From contig NW_003101679.1 of assembly GCF_000003855.2 (NCBI RefSeq), positions 416,721-480,720 of the forward strand: 64,000 bases of DNA, given 5' to 3'. Of the stretch, positions 58,113-64,000 are shown in pieces. The notes under the pieces are model-generated. The model did not search any database, was not told the origin of the DNA, and saw only the letters and a program-made list of their open reading frames with translations. Each line of letters opens with the position of its first letter. The first letter of the stretch is position 1. Made by a program: the position numbers and the translations under genes. Source of the stretch: Blastomyces gilchristii SLH14081. Its lineage: Eukaryota; Ascomycota; Eurotiomycetes; Onygenales; Ajellomycetaceae.

Positions 58113-58791
58113 TATTATTATTATTATTATTATTCTTCAATTATAGATGTATGCAGTCAGAGACTATGACATCTACCTGAGAAATTTTAGTTCTCAGGGT
58201 TTTTCCTATGTCTGTAAAGTTAACTATTATACATTCATCAATTTCAGATATGCAAAATCAGAAAATTCCAGCTCAGAATACAAAAACTGTTTACAAATTG
58301 CAGTGTTTTAACATCTTTTGATACTTTGAAACCATTTGACAATATCATGACAAAGGAAAAGAGAAAAAGAACACAGTCTTAAAGATAGACACATTAAATA
58401 GATAGGTAGAAAGGAATTGAAAGGAAAAGATAAAGAAAAAGATAAAGTAAAGAGAGACTGTAACAAAACAAATTATTAAAAGATAGTGTATAGCTGTTTT
58501 AATAGACTATATCTGATTGATTTCCTCCTCTTCATATTCAGATAATTCTGAATTTAGCCATTTTCTTGTAGCTGCTTGAGTTTCTGATAGAAAGTCTATT
58601 AAGTAATTAATTCCTGTCTCAGTTGAGAATAAGAATCTCATATTTAATTGATTTAGATCATACTTCTCTTTCAATCTGACTCTGAGACTATTGTATAATG
58701 CACAGTGCATTACAATATGCTCAGGATTCTCATTTGCATTGCAGAATGAGCATTCTATTGAGTCAAATCTATCATCAAATCTTTCTATATA
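58113..58791 (-). mobile_element. LINE 2, short 5'-truncated copy inside copia element 2
   Basis: A perfect 13-bp duplication CTGACACTCTGAT (58100-58112 and 58792-58804) flanks a 679-bp LINE 3' end in reverse orientation, beginning with the (ATT)n tail. It carries the terminal Cys/His segment (CSFCNANENPEHIVMHCALY) and the ending SEYEEEEINQI, nearly identical to LINE 1. It is much less mutated than its host, so it inserted late. The open frame of 108 codons starts in copia sequence and is not a gene. Confidence 0.93.
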
Positions 58792-58804
58792 CTGACACTC
58801 TGAT

Positions 58805-59620
58805 GATAACTGGGATATAACTGGAATTCTCACCTGATGAGAGAAAGGGATTGAATGATGACTTTACAGCTATGAGATATTATCAAGAATTGAGATCATT
58901 GTAATATTTAATCTCAAGTAGCTGGTCAGATCTGATGTTTGCAGTCAACTATCTCTCATGTTTTAACTCATGTCTGCACAAGGTATGTTGAGCAGCATTG
59001 AAGCATGTTCTATGTTATGTCAAGAAGATGAAAAACCATGACATATTATATAGAAAGGAGATTGATGATGTGAGTCTGAGTTCTATGATATACTGTGATT
59101 TGAACTGAGTGAGAGTGAATTCTCAATACAAATTGACTACTGACTATGTTATATTGATTAATGAGTCACCGATCTCATGACAGTCACAGAGACAGACATC
59201 TATTACTAAATCAATTACAGAAGCTGAATATATTGCAGCTAGCAAGACAGCTTGTGAGATAATCTGATTGAATGATATATTATATGATACTGAGTTGATA
59301 AATGATGGAAAAGTGAAAATATGCTCACATCTATGAGTTGACAATAAGAGAGCAATTGATCTAGCAAAGAAGGAATTCTTAACATAAAGATCACACCACA
59401 TTGAGATTAGATATCATATTCTTCATGATTTGATTGAAAAAGAGAAAATCATGATGAAACATGTTGATTCTATAGTAAACATAGCTGATAGACTTATCAA
59501 GTCACTGGCAAAGTCTGCATTTGAAGAATTTGTCAAAAGAGTTGACATTCAGGAAATTGAGAAGAAGGAATGATTGAATGATAATGATGATACAGTGAAT
59601 CAATGAATTTTGCATGTATT
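58805..59620 (+). pseudogene. RNase H and C terminus of copia element 2 (decayed)
   Basis: The copia frame resumes after the LINE: WSDLMFAVNYLSCFNSC, then WAALKHVLCYVKKMKNHDIL (58920-59045), YCDLNW, SWQSQRQTSITKSITEAEYI (59165-59225), HLWVDNKRAIDLAKK, and RSHHIEIRYH with HVDSIVNIADRLIKSL near 59385-59505. These are the standard copia RNase H blocks (Asp-Ala-Asp-Trp, Ser-Ser-x-Glu-Ala-Glu-Tyr, Asp-Asn-Lys-x-Ala). Relatively few stops, mainly at Trp. Confidence 0.88.
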
Positions 59621-59778
59621 TCTTAGTTTTTACAGTTATTGCTGTACAGATGTCTTTTCTAATGAGGAAATCAGAGTCTGATTCATGTAATTAATTATTA
59701 TTGCATTTTTGAAAGATTTGAGAATGAGAGAGGCCCCGGGTGGCGGCTTATTATAGGTCACAGTGTAGCAAGAGAGAG

Positions 59779-59888
59779 TGTTGATGATTACTACATTTAC
59801 TCTAGTCACGTGCCATCTCAATCTATTCATTTAGTGTAACTTGCGTAGTTAGATTACAATATAACATAACAATATTATTCTTCAAGAG
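59779..59888 (+). repeat. 3' LTR of copia element 2 (mutated)
   Basis: TGTTGATGATTACTACATTTACTC...TTATTCTTCAAGAG, colinear with 53993-54110 except for an 8-bp gap. The C-to-T changes relative to the left LTR include CCTACCC to TTTACTC. Confidence 0.85.
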
Positions 59889-59894
59889 AAAGGT

Positions 59895-60352
59895 CATAAT
59901 GCTTATGTCAGATCACGTGAGCTGGCTTACTAATCCTTTCACTATATAACTTCTCACAATCTAGCAATCTTTTTAATCAAGCAAACTTTACACCTTTCAC
60001 AGGTTATGAGACTCATTTTACACAAAATCGCTGTCAATTCAGGATTTCTTATCAATATAATCATTATTTTAACTACTGCTTCATTCAATATGTCTATCAG
60101 ATGTTAAAATCATCTTATTCTATCAGTATTAATGCATTTAAGATCTTCTTAATTAATAATACTACTACTCACTTAAAAAGAAGCTTACAGAAAACACATT
60201 ATATTACAAAAAGAAAAAGTAAGAAAAAAGAGAATAATATTGATAAGAATTTACTAAATAAATATCAAGATAATGAATTCATCACAATCTCATTTATATA
60301 TATATTTATAATCTTATATTTAACTCACTGATTCAGTTAATAATGATTCTTT
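59895..60352 (-). repeat. Right copy of the ~450-bp inverted repeat
   Basis: Reverse complement of 49165-49625. It starts right after copia element 2 and ends where a LINE tail begins. The 76-codon frame at 60101-60331 is a by-product. Confidence 0.8.
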
Positions 60353-60366
60353 ATACTCACAGTGTT

Positions 60367-60614
60367 ATATTATTATTATTCTTCATTATAGATGTATACA
60401 GTCAGAGACTATAATATCTACCTGAGAACTTTTAGTTCTCAGAGCTTTTACTATATCTATAAAGTCAACTATTATACATTTATCAATTTCAGATATATAA
60501 AATCAGAAAATTCCAGCTCAGAATACAAAAACTGTTTATAAATTACAGTATTTTAACATCTTCTGATACTTTGAAATCATTTGACAATATCATGATAAAA
60601 GAAAAGAGAACACA
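60367..60614 (-). mobile_element. LINE 3, 3' UTR remnant interrupted by LINE 4
   Basis: (ATT)n, then the LINE 3' UTR in reverse, breaking off at GAGAACACA. There a second (ATT)n and a new copy of the same UTR begin, so LINE 4 inserted into LINE 3 or the two are tandem. Confidence 0.85.
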
Positions 60615-63600
60615 TTATTATTATTATTCTTCAATTATAGATGTATACAGTCAGAGACTATAATATCTATCTGAGAACTTTTAATTCTCTGAGTTTTTTC
60701 TATATCTATAAAGTTAACCATTATACATTCATTAATTTCAGATATGTAAAATCAGAAAATTTCAGCTCAGAATACAAAAACTGTTTACAAATTACAGTAT
60801 TTTAACATCTTCTTATACTTTGAAATCATTTGATAATATTATAATAAAAGAAAAGAGAACACAGTCTTAAAGATAAACACATTAAATAGATAGATAGAAA
60901 AGAATAGAAAGAAAAAAGTAAAGTAAAGAGAGACTGTAATAAAACAAATTATTAAAAGATAGTATATAGCTATTTTAACAGACTATATCTAATTAATTTT
61001 CTTCTCTTTATATTCAGATATTTCTGAATTCAGTTATTTTCGTTATAGCTGCTTGAGTTTCTGATAGAAAGTTTATTAAGTATTGAATTTCTGTCTCAGT
61101 TGAGAATAAGAATCTTATATTTAATTAATTTAGATTATACTTCTCTTTCAATATAACTCTGAGACTATTATATAATACACAGTGTATTATAATATACTCA
61201 GAATTCTTATTTACATTGCAGAATAAGTATTCTATTGAATCAAATCTATCATCAAATCTTTGTATATAAGATTTAAAATAGTTATATTCTAGTTTCAGCT
61301 GTATTATAGATGAGAATATTTTCTTTTTATATTTAATTAAACAAGATTTTCACTTGAGTTTTATTTCAAATCTTGAATAATATATACTCTTCTTTTATTT
61401 CTATCAGCTTTCATTTCACTTATCTAAATAAGATTATTTTATTTTTCTCTTTATAAAAGATTAGAATATAATTTTTTGAATAGATCTGCTTAATTCTGAA
61501 CTCTTTTTTACAACTGAATTAGCTAATTCATTATCATAAATATTTATATAAGCAGGAATTCAGTGTAGATAAATTATCTGCTTTGATATTCTTCTCTTTT
61601 GAATTTTCAAATCAGAGTTTAAGATCAGTTTAAGATTCATTTAATTATTATAAATCTGACTATTTCTAAGTCTTCTTAAAGCAGCTTAACTATTAGAGAA
61701 TATTCATATCTTTTTCAAACTATTTTCTCTTATATAAGATTTTATTTCAATGAGTTTGAAAGCTTTTACTATTATAAATAGTTCAGTATCAAAGACTTCA
61801 GATTCACAGTGTAAATTTCAGAAATCTAAGATAAAATTAATATTATCTTCAGTATAAGTGATGTCTGTGTCTAATCTATTTAAATTCTTGTTTTTTAAGT
61901 CATCTGAATAAATCAGAATAGAGTCTTTTATATTGATTATGAAAATTCTCTTCAAATACTGTTCATATTCTTTCTCTTTAGATAGTTCACTTATTTATAA
62001 GTCTATAAGAGATTCAAGCTTTTCTCTTCAGAGAGATATCTTCTCATGATCAACTTTTTCAATATTTAAAGAAGAAAATTGATTTTTAATCAGTGAGTAT
62101 AGTCTGTACAGTTATGAAGATATTTTCTTTGAAGAATTATTTTCATTTTAATCAAGAAATCTATTTTAATTCAGTTCATTTTCAGAGTTAATTGATGAAA
62201 ATGAAGAAGAGACTCTTTCTCTGATTATATAATTTAAGCTCATCTTTATAACTCTTAGAGTATAGTTCATATAGATCTTTTCAAATCTAATAATAGAAAA
62301 GAGAATTGAAGCTTTAATTTTTATTACTTTAATAGAAGATGATTTAAAAGCTCTCAGAATTCTTCTCAAAGCTCTGTTTTACAAACTTTGAAAGAGTTCA
62401 GTGAAATTTCCTTAATTATTTCATTAAACTTGAACTTTATAATCAGTTACTGAGATAATGCAGACTATATATAACTGTCTCATAGTCTGAAAGAATAGAC
62501 CTTTCTCTGTATTTAATAGTCTGATTATGTTATTTAATAGTCTTTCTATCTTGACAGTTCTTTATTAAATATAATATTTAAAATTCAACTTAGAGTTTAA
62601 TCATACTTCTAATCATTTGATATTTAAACTGGGTTTAATCTCTCTATTTAAAAGAGTTAGAGATAGTTCTTTCTCATTGAATCTAGAAAAGAAATGAATT
62701 AACTCAGTTTTATCTATATTAAATTGAATTTAATTGATATCTACTCTAATAAAGATTTTCTTTATAGCTTTTTCAATCACTTTAAAATTCTCTTTAATAG
62801 TTTTTGAGCTGTAGACTAGATTAATATCATTTATATAACTCAGAGATTACACTATTTTCATATTTCTATTTTTGAATAGATATACAGTGTATATTACAAA
62901 TAAAATAAGTGAGATTGAAGATTCTTACAGTACTTCTATTTTTATCTCAGTCTTATCTTATTTCATTTCATTAAAGAAAAGTTATATGATTCTTTTACAT
63001 ATAAAACAGTTAACTCATTTTATTAGAGAAAGTGACAGTTTTAACATCTTCAAAGTCTGAATTAACTTTGAGTTTGAAACATGATTAAATACTTCTTTTA
63101 TATTAATAAAACCTACAGTTAAGACCAGATATTCATACTTCACTATATAAATATCATGAATAACTGAGAGAACAGTGTTAATTATAGAATATTATTTTCT
63201 ATCTCACATTTATTCACTGAATAAAAGAGAGTTATTAATAGAGCTTATAAAAGATAGTTAAGTAGCTATTATCTTCTCTAAAACCTTTTCTAGACAGTTC
63301 AATAGAGATATTACTCTATATAACTTAAAAATTAAAGTTTTTCTATTAGATTTTATAAGAATCACTTCAGTGACTTCTCTTCAGCATTCAGAATGATATT
63401 CATTTTTCAAGAGATTGAAGAAGTACTCAAAATATTCATTCTTTAAGTAGAAGTATGTATTTTGAATAATTAAGTAATTAATTAAATCAGACTCTGCAGC
63501 AGTTTTAACTGAACTTGAGAAAATAGCTGACTCTAATTCATCTTATGTAAGATGAGGTCATTCTCAGTCATTTTCATTAATATAGTTAAGAAGTAATATA

Positions 63601-64000
63601 TTCTCTTTCTCTGAATTTGAATCTGATGAGTTTTGAAAGAGAATTCTTATAAAAGCTTAACAGTTTTTCTTAAAAGAGTTTGCTGTATATAATTTATTCT
63701 GAAACTTATATTCTAAGACTGGAAGTTTTGCTACACTTCTTATTTTAGTATAGTTAAAAGCTTTAAAAGCTTTGTTTTCTTATACTTTATTAAGCAATTT
63801 ATTTCAGTAGTCTGTTTTAGCTCTTTTAATATCTGAAAAATATTCATTTTTGACAGCTTTTAACTCTTTATTAGATATTTATATTATTTCTTTCAATTGC
63901 TTCTAGCAGGAGCTAAGTGTGTTCTTTTTGATGAGACATTCTCATTTCTTCTAGATTTTAATATGTAGAGAAGTGTCTCTTTGTATTTGATCTTAACACT
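60615..64000 (-). mobile_element. LINE 4, long copy running off the window (decayed)
   Basis: In reverse from 60615: tail, 3' UTR (to about 60985), C-terminal Cys/His region, RNase H (YINIYDNELANSVVKKS at 61505-61560), and RT end (LRILRAFKSSSIKVIKIKAS at 62290-62370). The RT core has YINDINLVYSSKTIKENFKV at about 62780-62850, the family Tyr-x-Asp-Asp changed to Ile-Asn-Asp. More RT sequence continues toward 63700. Endonuclease and ORF1 would lie outside. All frames are broken by stops. Small plus-strand frames (62872-63060) are shadows. Confidence 0.87.

Larger units (their letters stand above)
53993..59888 (+). mobile_element. Ty1/copia element 2, complete but decayed (interrupted by a LINE)
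   Basis: Short LTRs of 118 bp (53993-54110) and 110 bp (59779-59888) start TGTTGRTGATTACTACA and end TCTTCAAGAG or CCTTCAAGAG; the right copy lacks 8 bp, GGATCCAT-like. A purine tract AAGAGAGAG precedes the right LTR. Coding on the plus strand is gag, protease, integrase, RT, RNase H, the copia order. Flanking sequences do not show a matching target duplication. The left LTR is unmutated, the body and right LTR mutated. Confidence 0.85.

Noticed and set aside
58507..58833. A 108-codon gene on the minus strand
   Set aside because: It joins copia flank to the truncated LINE end; the 13-bp duplication at 58792-58804 falls inside it.
57937..59620. UGA used as tryptophan (alternative genetic code or mitochondrial DNA)
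   Set aside because: Many transposon frames read well if TGA is Trp, but TAG and TAA also replace Trp, the pattern follows C-to-T/G-to-A decay, and the intact TRM6 uses TGG for Trp and ends in TAA.
1..64000. CRISPR arrays, bacterial operons, riboswitches, rRNA genes
   Set aside because: No regularly spaced repeats, no Shine-Dalgarno-led gene clusters and no rRNA-like sequence; the content is eukaryotic transposons.

Overview
The window is a transposon graveyard from a filamentous ascomycete (Pezizomycotina) with one intact single-gene island. The fungal call rests on three things. Almost all repeats carry dense C-to-T/G-to-A mutation of the kind made by repeat-induced point mutation (RIP). 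The element set is typical of fungi: Ty3 and Ty1 elements, a Tad/I-type LINE, hAT, Helitron and a tRNA-derived SINE. The one host gene is a TRM6/GCD10 orthologue with a short intron. A eurotiomycete with AT-rich isochores (for example Onygenales) is my weak guess; the sequence does not prove it.

Layout. 1-941: 5' LTR and gag start of an LTR element, minus strand, running off the window. 942-8654: a decayed Helitron Pif1 helicase (minus), split by a 504-bp hAT MITE (1318-1821) and a full 5.86-kb hAT (2069-7927), both with perfect 8-bp target duplications. 8655-21197: Ty3 element A (minus), itself split by Ty3 element C (13211-21014; two 534-bp LTRs, TSD GCCTG). 21198-23573: a second MITE and a 5'-truncated LINE. 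23574-24545: a second Helitron helicase fragment (plus). 24546-49160: a Ty1/copia relic (minus), broken by Ty3 element D (26918-34561; TSD ACTGT; carries a SINE) and by a second hAT (34694-48819; TSD GTACAGAC), which itself contains Ty3 element B (35557-43855). 49165-49625 and 59895-60352 are an inverted pair of a roughly 450-bp repeat. They enclose the GC-normal island with TRM6 (50411-52366) and a second copia element (53993-59888) interrupted by a LINE fragment. 60367-64000: nested LINE copies, minus strand.

No transposon gene here is intact. When a family alignment is read through, most stops fall where tryptophan is expected (TGG read as TGA, TAG or TAA), as C-to-T/G-to-A damage predicts. 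The damage is unusual: CpC and CpG are almost gone while CpA/TpG stay common. The points most worth following are that dinucleotide preference; Cys-containing open frames antisense to gag-pol, between integrase and the 3' LTR, in two different Ty3 families; a shared internal motif in the predicted introns of the hAT; and an unmutated SINE whose tail matches the local LINE. Element names A-D and copia 1/2 are local labels. All coordinates and alignments were made by eye.
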